DNA of 10,705 bases from the NCBI GenBank assembly GCA_945867255.1, contig CAMBHV010000023.1:1-10705 (forward strand). The letters are read 5' to 3'. The position numbers were made by a program, and so were the translations under genes. This document shows, one piece after another, positions 5,578 through 10,705 of this stretch (within the stretch, counting starts at the first letter, position 1; every line of letters begins with the position of its first letter). The notes under the pieces were generated by a model. That model saw only the letters and a program-made list of their open reading frames with translations. It was not told the origin of the DNA and made no database searches. Origin of the DNA: an uncultured Clostridia bacterium (GTDB lineage: Bacteria > Bacillota > Clostridia > Oscillospirales > Ruminococcaceae).

Positions 5578-5742
5578 ATGAACGCTTTCAGCTGGTTTGT
5601 GTTGGCCTGTGTGGCCGTGTGCACCGTGCTGGCTGTGCGCGCCATTTGGCGCGCGCGGCGCCGTGGCGGCTGCGGCGGTTGCGTGGGCGGCTGCGCCGCC
5701 TGCCCGCACGCGTGCGGGCAGAAAGGTCAGAAAGCAGAATAA
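5578..5742 (+). CDS. FeoB-associated Cys-rich membrane mini-protein
   Basis: This 54-residue ORF starts 18 nt after feoB, with GAGGTGAGG directly upstream. Residues 4-24 form one membrane segment (FSWFVLACVAVCTVLAVRAIW), so it is likely a single-pass protein. An Arg-rich patch RARRR (25-29) predicts the C-terminus stays inside. A Cys cluster follows, GCGGCVGGCAACPHAC (31-46), with C32, C35, C39, C42 and C46. This layout, transmembrane helix, basic patch, then CxxCxxxCxxCxxxC just after feoB, matches the FeoB-associated Cys-rich membrane protein family known from Firmicutes. Its function is not established; a metal-binding or Fe(II)-handling role near the FeoB cytoplasmic face is inference. 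The bidirectional terminator follows directly, so it closes the operon. Confidence 0.9.
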   Translation: MNAFSWFVLACVAVCTVLAVRAIWRARRRGGCGGCVGGCAACPHACGQKGQKAE

Positions 5743-5752
5743 AAAATAACAA

Positions 5753-5784
5753 TGGCCCCGCGTGCTTTCCTGCACGCGGGGCCA
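5753..5784. terminator. Bidirectional terminator between the feo operon and the aldo/keto reductase
   Basis: TGGCCCCGCGTGC (5753-5765) and GCACGCGGGGCCA (5772-5784) form a perfect 13-bp stem with a 6-nt loop. Read on the minus strand it is followed by TTGTTATTTTTTATT, a strong T-tail for the reductase gene. On the plus strand it is followed by AACTTTATGG, a weaker tail. It lies 10 nt after the mini-protein stop and 43 nt beyond the reductase stop. Confidence 0.9.
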
Positions 5785-5827
5785 AACTTTATGGTTTGGA
5801 AAGCAAGCAGCGTTCCCTTATACAACA

Positions 5828-6823
5828 TTATGCCAGAATGCTTGCGGCTGCCTGCCGTTCTTCTTTAGAAAGCGGTGCCGCCGTAAGGCACGCAACGTTT
5901 TCACGCAGCTGCGCCGCACAAGATGCGCCCACCAGCACACTGGTGACCTCAGGCGCCGAAAGCACCCATGAAAGCGCAAACTGTGCCAATGTCTGGCCAC
6001 GGTCAGCAGCCATTTTACTCAGTTTTTCCAATGCTTGCAATAAGGCAGGTGTCAATACTTCCGGTTTCATACGCACACTGTTACCGCGCGCGATACGGCT
6101 GCCCTGTGGAATGCCATGCAGATATCGCCCGGAAAGCAGGCCCTGCGCCAGCGGGCTGAACGCCGCCACGCCTTTCCCGCTTTCCCTGGCATACGCCAGC
6201 AAACCATTTTGTTCCACCGTGCAATCCAGCAAAGAATACCGATTTTGGCACACCACAAAGGGGCACCCCGCGGCCGTCAGCAACGCACCGGCGCGCTTTG
6301 CCGTTTCACCGTCATAGTTGGAAATCCCTGCATATAACGCCTTCCCCTGGCGCACTGCCTGGGCAAGGGCCCCCATCGTCTCTTCCAGTGGTGTGTCGGG
6401 ATCCATACGATGAGAATAAAAAATATCCACATAGTCCAGCTTCATGCGCGTAAGGCTTTGGTCCAGGCTTGCCAGCATCGCCTTGCGGCTGCCGCCCGTG
6501 CCATATGGGCCAGGCCACATACGATACCCGGCTTTGGTGGCGATCACAAGCTCATCGCGGTAAGCCGAAAGATCACCGTGCAGGATGCGGCCGAAATTCT
6601 CCTCCGCACTACCCGGCACCGGCCCGTAATTATTGGCCAAATCAAAATAGGTAATACCGCAGTCGAATGCGGCAAATAACGTCTCCCGCATGGTATCGAA
6701 TGGATCCTGCGAGCCGAAATTATGCCAAAGGCCCAATGCAACACGTGAAAGCGCAAGCCCGCTTTGGCCACTTGCAGCATACTGCATATTGCGATACCTT
6801 GCCTGATCTGCCTGATATGCCAT
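5828..6823 (-). CDS. gpr: Aldo/keto reductase, L-glyceraldehyde 3-phosphate reductase (YghZ/Gpr) type
   Basis: This NADPH-dependent reductase has a TIM-barrel AKR fold. The nearest relative I recognise is E. coli YghZ/Gpr, which reduces L-glyceraldehyde 3-phosphate and methylglyoxal. Shared signatures include LGLWHNFG (30-37), DLANNYGPVPGSAEENFGR (61-79), TKAGYRMWPGPYG (96-108), VDIFYSHR (132-139) and FSPLAQGLLSGRYL (222-235). The AKR tetrad is D61, Y66, K97 and H138. The start is taken as ATG 6823 (331 aa): GGAAAGGG lies just upstream, and MAYQADQARYRNMQY aligns with the E. coli N-terminus. An ATG at 6844 would add seven basic residues but lacks a ribosome binding site. It is monocistronic, with its own promoter and terminator. 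The subfamily is well supported; the physiological substrate here is inference. Confidence 0.93.
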   Translation of the reverse strand: MAYQADQARYRNMQYAASGQSGLALSRVALGLWHNFGSQDPFDTMRETLFAAFDCGITYFDLANNYGPVPGSAEENFGRILHGDLSAYRDELVIATKAGYRMWPGPYGTGGSRKAMLASLDQSLTRMKLDYVDIFYSHRMDPDTPLEETMGALAQAVRQGKALYAGISNYDGETAKRAGALLTAAGCPFVVCQNRYSLLDCTVEQNGLLAYARESGKGVAAFSPLAQGLLSGRYLHGIPQGSRIARGNSVRMKPEVLTPALLQALEKLSKMAADRGQTLAQFALSWVLSAPEVTSVLVGASCAAQLRENVACLTAAPLSKEERQAAASILA

Positions 6824-6879
6824 CTTTTTCCCTTTCCGCCTCATACAGGGCTGTGCGGTGCATTTGTTTCTTTCCTGCC

Positions 6880-6908
6880 AGTATACCGCAACCGCAACAT
6901 CTGTGCAA
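6880..6908 (-). promoter_or_regulatory. Aldo/keto reductase promoter
   Basis: On the minus strand TATACT (6885-6880) is preceded by a 17-bp spacer and a weak -35, TTGCAC (6908-6903, 3/6). The start would be near 6873, giving a leader of about 50 nt. It is back to back with the serC promoter, with 41 bp between the two -35 boxes. Confidence 0.6.
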
Positions 6909-6949
6909 CTTATACGAATTGTGCACTGTTGAAATACACTTTTTCTTTA

Positions 6950-6979
6950 TTGACGCACATGAAAAAAGAGTGCTATAAT
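6950..6979 (+). promoter_or_regulatory. serC-serA promoter
   Basis: TTGACG (6950-6955, 5/6) and a perfect TATAAT (6974-6979) preceded by TGC are separated by 18 bp. This predicts strong expression. Transcription would begin near 6986, right at a 7+7 bp inverted repeat. Confidence 0.85.
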
Positions 6980-6986
6980 ATCGTTA

Positions 6987-7004
6987 ACTTTATTATTATA
7001 AAGT
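6987..7004 (+). promoter_or_regulatory. Inverted repeat at the serC transcription start
   Basis: ACTTTAT-TATT-ATAAAGT is a perfect inverted repeat with 7-bp arms and a 4-nt centre at the predicted +1. It could be an operator, or a weak AT-rich hairpin at the mRNA 5' end. The sequence does not decide between them. Confidence 0.4.
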
Positions 7005-7032
7005 GAAGAATCATAACAGGGGGAATTTTACC

Positions 7033-8115
7033 ATGGCAAGAGTGTTCAACTTCAGCGCGGGCCCTTCAATGCTTCCGCTGCCCGTTTTGCAAAAGGCGCA
7101 GGCCGAACTGTGTGAATACGGAAGTTCCGGCCAATCCGTGCTGGAGATGAGCCATCGATCCTCCTGGTTCGAGGAAATCATTGCCAATACCGAAGCTTCT
7201 ATGCGCCGTGTACTGAACGTGCCGGACAATTACAAAATCGGCTTTTTCCAGGGCGGCGCCTCCGCCCAGTTCGCGGCCGTTCCGCTGAACCTGATGGGCA
7301 CCGGCCAGGCCGATTATATCGTCACGGGCCAGTTTTCCGGCAAGGCGGCCAAAGAGGCGGCAAAATACGGAAAGGTGAATATCATCGCCTCTACCAAAGA
7401 GCAAAACTTCACCTGCATCCCGGATGTGGACGCACTGACATTCACCCCGGGCGCCAGCTATGTACATATTTGCCAGAACAACACCATTTACGGCACACGC
7501 TACGCAAAGCTGCCAAACACCGGGGATGTGCCCCTTGTGGCGGATATGTCCAGCTGCATTTTAAGTGAGCCGGTAGATGTTTCGAAGTACGGGCTGATCT
7601 ATTTCGGCGTGCAGAAAAACGTGGCGCCCGCCGGCATGGCGGTGGTGATCGTGCGGGAAGACCTTTTGGGCCATGCACGGCCGGACACGCCCGCCATGCT
7701 GGACTATGCCACCATCATCGGCGCAAACAGCATGTACAACACGCCGCCATGCTTTTGCATCTATATGACGGGCCTTGTGCTGAACTGGCTGGAGAACGAT
7801 GTGGGAGGGCTTGCCGCCATGCAGCGCCGCAACGAAGAGAAAGCGGCTTTGCTGTATGATTATCTGGATGGTTCGCACTTTTTCCACAGCCCGGCCCAAA
7901 AGGAATTCCGCAGCATGATGAATGTCACCTTCACCTCCCCCACACCGGAGCTGGATAAAGCCTTCTGCGCAGAGGCTGCGAAAAACGGCCTTGTAAACCT
8001 GAAAGGCCACCGCAGTGTGGGTGGCATGCGCGCTTCCATCTATAACGCCATGTCCAAAGAGGGCGTGCAGGCCCTGGTGGAATTTATGAAGGCGTTTGAA
8101 GCGCAGCACGCATAA
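7033..8115 (+). CDS. serC: Phosphoserine aminotransferase
   Basis: SerC is a PLP enzyme that transfers an amino group from glutamate to 3-phosphohydroxypyruvate, giving phosphoserine, the second step of serine synthesis. The 360 residues match the family length. Motifs are the N-terminal FNFSAGPSMLP (5-15), SHRSSWFEEI (40-49), FFQGGASAQF (71-80), the PLP lysine K195 in FGVQKNVAPAG (191-201), and the C-terminal GHRSVGGMRASIYNAM (325-340), which contacts the substrate phosphate. The start is ATG 7033: AGGGGG (7017-7022) lies about 10 nt upstream and the protein opens with the conserved RVFNFSAGP. A GTG at 7003 would extend through the inverted repeat and the ribosome binding site. It forms an operon with serA, 16 nt downstream. 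Confidence 0.97.
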   Translation: MARVFNFSAGPSMLPLPVLQKAQAELCEYGSSGQSVLEMSHRSSWFEEIIANTEASMRRVLNVPDNYKIGFFQGGASAQFAAVPLNLMGTGQADYIVTGQFSGKAAKEAAKYGKVNIIASTKEQNFTCIPDVDALTFTPGASYVHICQNNTIYGTRYAKLPNTGDVPLVADMSSCILSEPVDVSKYGLIYFGVQKNVAPAGMAVVIVREDLLGHARPDTPAMLDYATIIGANSMYNTPPCFCIYMTGLVLNWLENDVGGLAAMQRRNEEKAALLYDYLDGSHFFHSPAQKEFRSMMNVTFTSPTPELDKAFCAEAAKNGLVNLKGHRSVGGMRASIYNAMSKEGVQALVEFMKAFEAQHA

Positions 8116-8131
8116 AGGGGGAATTTGCAGC

Positions 8132-9292
8132 ATGTATCAGATCAAAACTTTGAATAATATTGCCCAGAAGGGCATTGCCGAACTGCCCGCCCAGGATTTT
8201 GCCGTAAACGAAAGTGAAGGCACCGTGCACGGCATTCTGGTGCGCAGCGCTGCCATGCATGATATGGAGCTGCCCGCTGAGCTGCTGGCCGTGGCGCGCG
8301 CGGGCGCAGGCGTAAACAATATCCCCGTGGCCGCATGCAGCGAAAAAGGTATCGTTGTGTTTAACACTCCGGGTGCGAATGCAAACGCAGTGAAAGAACT
8401 TGTGCTTGCGGGCCTTGTGATGGCCAGCCGTGACGTGGCCGGTGGCATTGCCTGGGCCAAAACACTCTGTGGGCAAGCCGATGCGGCTAAACAGGTGGAA
8501 AAAGGGAAAAGCCAGTTTGCCGGGCCGGAATTGATGGGAAAGACACTGGGCGTAGTGGGCCTTGGGGCCATCGGCGTACGCGTGGCAAACCTGGCCGTAC
8601 ACCTTGGCATGCATGTGCTGGGGTATGACCCATATCTTTCCATTGATGCCGCATGGAGCCTTTCGCGCCATGTTCATCATTGCACGTCACTTTCGCAGCT
8701 TTACAGCCAAAGCGATTATATCACCCTGCATTTGCCCGCAACGAAAGACACCACCGGCATGCTGGGCGATGCGGCATTTGCCCAGATGCGCCAGGGCGTG
8801 CGTGTGTTGAACTTCGCCCGCGGCGAACTTGTAAGCGTGCCTGCGCTTTCGCGCGCACTGGAAAGCGGGCGGTGCGCACGCTATGTCACAGATTTTCCCA
8901 CACCGGAAACGCTGGCACTTCCCGGCTGTGTGTGCGTGCCTCATCTGGGCGCTTCCACTCCGGAAAGCGAAGAAAATTGCGCCGTGATGGCTGCACGCCA
9001 GCTGCGTGATTACCTGATGGACGGCAACATCACAAACAGTGTAAACTTCCCTGCTGTCTCCATGCCGCGCACCGGTGTTGCACGTGCGTGCGTGATCCAT
9101 CGCAATGTGCCCGGCATACTGGCTGGCATTACACAGGCTGCCACAGCGGCCAAGCTGAATATCGAAAATATGGCAAACAAGTCCAAAGGCGAATGGGCCT
9201 ACACCATGCTGGATCTCTCCGCCCCGGCGGATGAGCAAATGGCCCGCCGCATTGCCGAACTGCCGGATGTGGTGCGTGTGCGCGTGGTATAA
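8132..9292 (+). CDS. serA: D-3-phosphoglycerate dehydrogenase with C-terminal ACT domain
   Basis: SerA oxidises 3-phosphoglycerate with NAD+ to 3-phosphohydroxypyruvate, the entry step of serine synthesis and the substrate source for SerC. The 386 residues show the D-isomer-specific 2-hydroxyacid dehydrogenase layout. There is an N-terminal substrate region (ARAGAGVNNIP, 55-65), the NAD Rossmann loop GLGAIG (143-148) with D166 ending beta-2, NFARGELV with catalytic R230, and PHLGAST with catalytic H271. The catalytic acid is probably E259 in TDFPTPET; this loop is shorter than in E. coli SerA. From about residue 315 an ACT-type domain (IHRNVPGILAGIT) suggests serine feedback, which is inference. 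The start is ATG 8132 behind AAAGGGGGAA. A TTG at 8096 would overlap serC and has no support. Confidence 0.95.
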   Translation: MYQIKTLNNIAQKGIAELPAQDFAVNESEGTVHGILVRSAAMHDMELPAELLAVARAGAGVNNIPVAACSEKGIVVFNTPGANANAVKELVLAGLVMASRDVAGGIAWAKTLCGQADAAKQVEKGKSQFAGPELMGKTLGVVGLGAIGVRVANLAVHLGMHVLGYDPYLSIDAAWSLSRHVHHCTSLSQLYSQSDYITLHLPATKDTTGMLGDAAFAQMRQGVRVLNFARGELVSVPALSRALESGRCARYVTDFPTPETLALPGCVCVPHLGASTPESEENCAVMAARQLRDYLMDGNITNSVNFPAVSMPRTGVARACVIHRNVPGILAGITQAATAAKLNIENMANKSKGEWAYTMLDLSAPADEQMARRIAELPDVVRVRVV

Positions 9293-9320
9293 CATTCACA
9301 TCCAAACCGCAAGATACAAA

Positions 9321-9372
9321 AAAGCCCCAGCCGGGCGCGCTGGCACAAAGGCACGCTCCGAGCCGGGGCTTT
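9321..9372. terminator. Bidirectional terminator after serA
   Basis: AAAGCCCC (9321-9328) pairs with GGGGCTTT (9365-9372), enclosing a GC-rich region that can fold further. On the plus strand it is followed by CTGTGTGTTTA, a modest tail. On the minus strand the stem runs into six T residues (A6 at 9318-9323). The better tail points left, which implies a leftward transcript ending here as well as serA. Confidence 0.8.
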
Positions 9373-9380
9373 CTGTGTGT

Positions 9381-9533
9381 TTAGAAACTTTGCAGCATCT
9401 TATCCATGCTGTTTCGTGCCTTTCCCGCCGTGTGGGCGGCTTTTTCCATTCTTTTGGGCCTTTTGGGGCCGCATATGCGCCCATAGTGCCCACGGACGCG
9501 CCTTTTTGCCATGTTTTTTGCATTGCGGTTCAT
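9381..9533 (-). CDS. Candidate short basic protein, unknown function
   Basis: This is a 50-residue leftward ORF that I do not recognise. It is very rich in Lys and Arg, begins MNRNAKNMAKRRVRGHYGR and has one Cys, no hydrophobic segment and no visible domain. The chosen ATG at 9533 has AGAAGGGG seven nt upstream. An in-frame ATG at 9563 would give 60 residues but has a poor ribosome binding site. Its stop lies 8 nt before the hairpin at 9321-9372, whose stronger T-tail serves this direction. It also restores the convergent/divergent alternation of the region. Against it, I see no convincing leftward promoter, and random high-GC sequence can yield basic ORFs of this size. The highly charged composition would suit nucleic-acid binding, but that is speculation. 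Confidence 0.4.
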   Translation of the reverse strand: MNRNAKNMAKRRVRGHYGRICGPKRPKRMEKAAHTAGKARNSMDKMLQSF

Positions 9534-9621
9534 CGCACGCCCCTTCTTTCCGGCTTTGTACATGCTTACTATGCCCCGTACCGAAGAGATATTTACCTCA
9601 CAAATTTTTCCTGCCTCCCCG

Positions 9622-9650
9622 TTCCCATTCTGCGTGGGGCATGGTATACT
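9622..9650 (+). promoter_or_regulatory. trmL-degV promoter
   Basis: TATACT (9645-9650) is preceded by TGG (extended -10). TTCCCA (9622-9627, 4/6) lies 17 bp upstream, the same -35 hexamer and spacing as at nagB. The start would be near 9657, giving a leader of about 77 nt. Confidence 0.7.
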
Positions 9651-9663
9651 ATATGCGTAGTAT
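9646..9663. promoter_or_regulatory. Inverted repeat across the trmL -10 and start site
   Basis: ATACTA-TATGCG-TAGTAT is a perfect 6+6 bp inverted repeat covering most of the -10 and the predicted +1. It is a candidate operator with no known owner. Being short and AT-rich, it may be coincidental. Confidence 0.35.
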
Positions 9664-9707
9664 CAGTGTACGGGGGAAACGTGCATCCGTCTGCCCTGTG
9701 CACTGAT
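9662..9707 (+). promoter_or_regulatory. Long hairpin at the 5' end of the trmL leader
   Basis: Bases 9662-9675 (ATCAGTGTACGGGG) can pair with 9694-9707 (CCCTGTGCACTGAT) over 14 consecutive positions, two of them G-U. A 3x3 internal loop and a 3-bp apical stem ACG/CGT (9679-9681 with 9688-9690) close it. It ends 10 nt before the AAGGAAAG ribosome binding site. There is no T-run, so it is not a terminator by itself. It does not match any riboswitch class I can recognise. Confidence 0.5.
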
Positions 9708-9733
9708 GTTGTTTGCCAAGGAAAGAAGCGTGT

Positions 9734-10243
9734 ATGTTGAAACAGTTGAATGTTGTGCTGGTGGAACCGCAGATCCCGCAGAACACCGGCAATATCGCGC
9801 GCACCTGCGCTGCAACCGGTGCCCGCCTGCATCTGGTAGGGCCTATGGGGTTTGTTCTGGATGATAAAAAGCTGAAGCGCGCCGGGCTGGACTACTGGCA
9901 TCTGCTGGATATTTCCATCTACGATAATCTGGAAGATTTCTTTGCCCGCAATGCCGGCCCGTTTTTCTATTTTTCCACAAAAGCACTGCATCGGTACTGC
10001 GACGTTGCATACCCGGATGGCGCGTATCTTGTATTCGGCCGGGAGGACGCCGGCCTGCCGGAAGCACTTTTATACGCCAACGAAAGCAGCTGTGTCCGCC
10101 TTCCTATGCGGCAGGCAGCCCGAAGTTTAAACCTTTCCAATTCGGTGGCTATCGGTGTATATGAGGCGCTGCGCCAGCATGATTTTCCGAACCTTCTGTG
10201 TGAAGGCCAACTCAGAAATTACGATTGGGGGAAGATGCTTTGA
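9734..10243 (+). CDS. trmL: tRNA (cytidine(34)-2'-O)-methyltransferase
   Basis: TrmL methylates the 2'-hydroxyl of the wobble nucleotide, position 34, in tRNA-Leu isoacceptors, using S-adenosylmethionine. It is a small SPOUT (trefoil-knot) enzyme. The 169 residues show its motifs: VLVEPQIPQNTGNIARTCAA (8-27), LHLVGPMGF (32-40), KRAGLDYW (48-55), FGREDAGLP (101-109, SAM-binding knot) and RSLNLSNSVAIGVYEALRQ (130-148). E. coli TrmL is similar in length and order. The start is ATG 9734 with AAGGAAAG (9718-9725) eight nt upstream; a TTG at 9713 would include the ribosome binding site. The last four bases, TTGA, are shared with the start of the next gene. Target specificity is inferred from the family; TrmH-like relatives lack this compact form. 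Confidence 0.95.
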   Translation: MLKQLNVVLVEPQIPQNTGNIARTCAATGARLHLVGPMGFVLDDKKLKRAGLDYWHLLDISIYDNLEDFFARNAGPFFYFSTKALHRYCDVAYPDGAYLVFGREDAGLPEALLYANESSCVRLPMRQAARSLNLSNSVAIGVYEALRQHDFPNLLCEGQLRNYDWGKML

Positions 10244-10705
10244 GAAAGTTCGCCGTTCTGACGGATTCCGCTTGCGATATTCCCGCAGACATGCAAAAAA
10301 AATATCATATTGATATTCTTTCGTTCTCCATTACAGTGGATGGTAAAAGCTATGTGGAGCGCGTAGATTTCACCAACGAACAATATTACGACATGCTGAC
10401 AAAATGCACAGATATTCCAAAAACATCGCAAATCACCATGATGCGCTTTGAAGATCAGTTTGCGAAATATCTTGCCGCCGGTGTGCAGGATGTTCTGTAT
10501 ATTTCCATTAACTCCGGCGGTTCAAACACATATAACGCTGCCGTGATGGCACGCCGTAATTTTCTGGAGGAGCACCCCGAGTGCCCCATGCACATCACCA
10601 TTGTGGACAGCCGCACCTATTCCATGGCATACGGCTGGTTCGTGTGTGAAGCAGCTAAAAAGCTGGCGTCCGGCGCAGACATGACGTGTGTGGTAGAGTA
10701 TCTGG
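10240..10705 (+). CDS. DegV-family fatty-acid-binding protein (3' end outside window)
   Basis: The frame opens at TTG 10240, overlaps the trmL stop as TTGA, and stays open to the right edge for 155 codons. GGGGGA at 10226-10231 gives a ribosome binding site 8 nt upstream, supporting the non-ATG start and translational coupling. DegV signatures are visible: VLTDSACDIP (6-15), the TSQIT loop (62-66, usually TSQPS-like) and IVDSRTYSMAYGWFV (121-135). The segment ISINSGGSNTYNAA (88-101) sits where the family usually has SSGLSGTY, so the turn is divergent. In Firmicutes DegV proteins act as FakB subunits, presenting bound fatty acids to the kinase FakA for phosphorylation. Whether this copy does so is inference. 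Only the N-terminal half is present. Confidence 0.9.
   Translation, partial: MRKFAVLTDSACDIPADMQKKYHIDILSFSITVDGKSYVERVDFTNEQYYDMLTKCTDIPKTSQITMMRFEDQFAKYLAAGVQDVLYISINSGGSNTYNAAVMARRNFLEEHPECPMHITIVDSRTYSMAYGWFVCEAAKKLASGADMTCVVEYL

Noticed and set aside
4960..5775. Minus-strand ORF of 271 codons across feoB end and the mini-protein
   Set aside because: It crosses the operon terminator and two well-supported plus-strand genes, and has no domain.
6824..6844. Upstream ATG of the aldo/keto reductase
   Set aside because: It has no ribosome binding site. The added MRRKGKK is encoded by the purine-rich ribosome binding region of the second ATG.
6903..6926. GTGCA...TGCAC pair between the gpr and serC promoters
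   Set aside because: Only the outer five bases match and the inside does not pair, so it is too weak to call an operator.
7003..7032. GTG start for serC, ten residues longer
   Set aside because: GTG 7003 lies in the inverted repeat near the transcription start. ATG 7033 has the ribosome binding site and the conserved N-terminus.
8096..8131. TTG start for serA overlapping serC
   Set aside because: There is no ribosome binding site, and the added residues are not SerA-like. ATG 8132 follows AAAGGGGGAA.
9231..9740. Plus-strand ORFs across the serA-trmL gap (169 and 109 codons)
   Set aside because: They cross the terminator and the trmL promoter, have Cys/Phe/Pro-rich products without domains, and lack ribosome binding sites.

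Overview
The window looks like ordinary chromosome from a fairly GC-rich member of the Clostridia, most likely an Oscillospirales/Ruminococcaceae-type gut anaerobe. The clues are strong AGGAGG-type ribosome binding sites, sigma-A-like promoters, a FeoA/FeoB pair followed by a tiny Cys-rich FeoB-associated protein, an M29 aminopeptidase, the compact 386-residue SerA form and a DegV protein. The taxonomic placement is inference from gene types, not from a marker gene. There is no rRNA, tRNA, CRISPR array, insertion sequence or phage gene.

Layout. The left edge holds the C-terminal DNA-binding end of an AraC-family regulator (+). It is followed by nagB (+, glucosamine-6-P deaminase), which faces an M29 aminopeptidase (-). 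A 370-387 bp divergent region separates the aminopeptidase from the iron-uptake operon feoA-feoB-Cys-rich mini-protein (+). That operon faces a YghZ/Gpr-type aldo/keto reductase (-), which is divergent from serC-serA (+, serine biosynthesis). serA faces a short, very basic candidate ORF (-). A separate promoter with a structured leader then drives trmL (+, tRNA wobble 2'-O-methyltransferase), overlapped by a degV-family gene that starts at TTG and runs off the right edge. Genes alternate between convergent and divergent pairs, and the convergent gaps carry GC-rich hairpins with T-runs, several of which could work in both directions.

How the genes relate. The three Feo genes form one Fe(II)-import unit with a DtxR/IdeR-like box between promoter and feoA. 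serC and serA carry out two of the three steps from 3-phosphoglycerate to serine; a serB-like phosphatase is not in the window. The other genes are separately expressed housekeeping functions.

The most interesting signals are regulatory: a perfect 8+8 bp inverted repeat filling the aminopeptidase promoter spacer, the DtxR-like box at feoA, a palindrome over the nagB -35 region and a long hairpin at the 5' end of the trmL leader. Two protein-level oddities also stand out: about 24 extra residues in the FeoB G domain between G2 and G3, and Phe at an expected metal-ligand Tyr of the aminopeptidase. I found no convincing multi-gene system that looks entirely new.
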